The translations under genes and the position numbers were made by a program. From the NCBI RefSeq assembly GCF_003217495.1, contig NZ_QJSW01000024.1, positions 1 through 34,359 of the forward strand: a DNA stretch of 34,359 nucleotides, in the 5' to 3' direction. Within the stretch, counting starts at the first letter, position 1, and every line of letters starts with the position of its first letter. This DNA is from Paenibacillus barcinonensis. GTDB taxonomy: Bacteria; Bacillota; Bacilli; Paenibacillales; Paenibacillaceae. Below, piece by piece: positions 33,418 through 34,359 of this stretch. The notes under the pieces are model-generated. The model was not told the DNA's origin, searched no databases, and saw only the letters and a program-made list of their open reading frames with translations.

Positions 33418-34253
33418 TGGAGACAACGAAAAATTACCGCTTCGGTACTATGATCACTGAAATTATCATGGTGCTGCTCGGGTTATTGTTCCTCATTCCG
33501 TTTTACTTCCTGTTTGTGAATTCGGTCAAAACGTTTGGTGATCTGCTCACCAACTCGGCTGCCTGGCCGGAAGCGTTCCAGTGGGGCAACTACGCCAACG
33601 CCTGGGAGAAAATCAGCTTCCCGTCAGCACTCGTCAACTCGCTGATCGTAACCATCGTCAGCAATCTGCTGCTGGTGCTGATCAGCTCCATGGCCGCGTA
33701 CCGCATGGTACGCAGCAATACACGGTTTAACCGGATTCTGTTCGGCCTGTTTATTGCAGCGATGGTGATTCCGTTTCAGTCTATCATGATTCCACTCGTT
33801 ACGGTAACCAGCAATCTGGGGCTGATCGACAGTCTGGGTGGACTGATTATCTGTTATCTCGGGTTCGGGGCCCCAATGTCGATCTTCCTGTTTCATGGCT
33901 TTGTCAAATCGGTTCCCCTGGAGATTGAAGAGGCTGCAAGGGTCGATGGAAGCTCGGCTTACGGGGTATTCTTCCGAATTGTTTTCCCGCTCATGAAGCC
34001 GATGTACATCACCGTCATTATTCTGAATACACTCTGGATCTGGAATGACTATCTGCTGCCGTCCCTGATCCTGCAAAGCTCCAATCTTCGCACCATTCCG
34101 ATCGCGACCTTTGCCCTGTTCGGTCAATATACGAAGCAGTGGGATCTGGCACTGCCGGCATTGGTGCTGGGCATCATGCCAATCATTATTTTCTTCCTGC
34201 TGATGCAGAAATATATTATTCAGGGCATTACAGCAGGGTCCGTGAAGGGGTGA
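33417..34253 (+). CDS. Carbohydrate ABC transporter permease (MalG/UgpE type)
   Basis: A 278-residue partner permease with six helices and the EAA loop EEAARVDGSSAYGVFFRIVFPLMKP near residues 170-195. With the upstream protein it would form the membrane channel of a CUT1 sugar importer. ATG 33417 was chosen; a TTG at 33414 is also in frame, and AAGGAGG lies 10 bases before the ATG. The substrate is unknown: the binding protein gene is probably just beyond the right edge. Confidence 0.94.
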   Translation: METTKNYRFGTMITEIIMVLLGLLFLIPFYFLFVNSVKTFGDLLTNSAAWPEAFQWGNYANAWEKISFPSALVNSLIVTIVSNLLLVLISSMAAYRMVRSNTRFNRILFGLFIAAMVIPFQSIMIPLVTVTSNLGLIDSLGGLIICYLGFGAPMSIFLFHGFVKSVPLEIEEAARVDGSSAYGVFFRIVFPLMKPMYITVIILNTLWIWNDYLLPSLILQSSNLRTIPIATFALFGQYTKQWDLALPALVLGIMPIIIFFLLMQKYIIQGITAGSVKG

Positions 34254-34359
34254 GTGCGAGGGCTGGTCGCTCCGGCTTTATGTGCGCTTTCGGTCGCTGT
34301 TGCTCCTCGGGGGCCTGAATGTATGAAAGCAAGGAAGCCCCCGAGTATCAAAGGCGAAC
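34254..34359. other. Right-edge intergenic stretch with an inverted repeat
   Basis: The arms CTCGGGGGC (34306-34314) and GCCCCCGAG (34337-34345) form a 9-bp GC-rich stem with a 22-base loop and no T-run. It could slow polymerase or protect the 3' end of the permease message. No gene is visible. Confidence 0.45.

Overview
The window looks like chromosomal DNA from a low-to-mid-GC, spore-forming, flagellated Firmicute, most likely Paenibacillus. The evidence is strong AGGAGG-type ribosome binding sites, three YjcZ-family sporulation miniproteins, a FosB-type (bacillithiol-dependent) fosfomycin resistance enzyme, two promoters of sigma-D type, and a YesMN-type two-component system beside carbohydrate ABC permeases. 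The genus is an inference from gene content, not a measured match. No rRNA, tRNA or CRISPR array was seen.

Layout. (1) 1-54: the 5' end of an IS110-family recombinase runs off the left edge; the non-coding end behind it is where IS110 elements usually encode a bridge RNA. (2) 279-3091: a leftward BMP-type lipoprotein and methyl-accepting chemotaxis protein operon behind a near-consensus sigma-D promoter. (3) 3291-8732: stand-alone metabolic and resistance genes: a cytosolic gamma-glutamyltransferase-like enzyme, an SDR oxidoreductase, FosB and an S9 peptidase. (4) 8964-11368: a TPR-SUKH-Imm51 protein and an APH-fold kinase in one leftward operon. (5) 11600-15625: class I ribonucleotide reductase nrdA-nrdB, leftward, with an NrdR box pair; the better box exactly fills the promoter spacer and is followed by a leader of about 500 nt. 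(6) 15866-17283: a thiamine-binding-type protein, a possible 45-residue miniprotein and three YjcZ-family genes.

(7) 17284-18422: more than 1 kb without a convincing protein gene. It holds a candidate leftward structured RNA of about 290 nt with its own sigma-A promoter and intrinsic terminator, and a palindromic, decayed-looking segment. (8) 18423-20074: an ECF sigma factor and RskA-type anti-sigma pair with a terminator. (9) 20299-22474: an HD-GYP phosphodiesterase, possibly also sigma-D driven, overlapping a convergent PAP2 phosphatase. (10) 22716-26710: an orphan histidine kinase with a LytS-type membrane sensor, an MFS transporter, a Rossmann-fold protein and RidA. (11) 26845-28814: a TspO/MBR-like protein and an Acr3-like arsenite permease. 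(12) 28922-34253: YesN/YesM-like regulators divergent from two sugar ABC permeases; the binding protein is not in the window.

The points most worth a second look are the candidate RNA at 17453-17780, the IS110 end, the NrdR promoter and long leader, the two sigma-D promoters linking chemoreception to c-di-GMP turnover, the poly-immunity fusion protein, and the miniprotein whose ribosome binding site lies inside a terminator hairpin.
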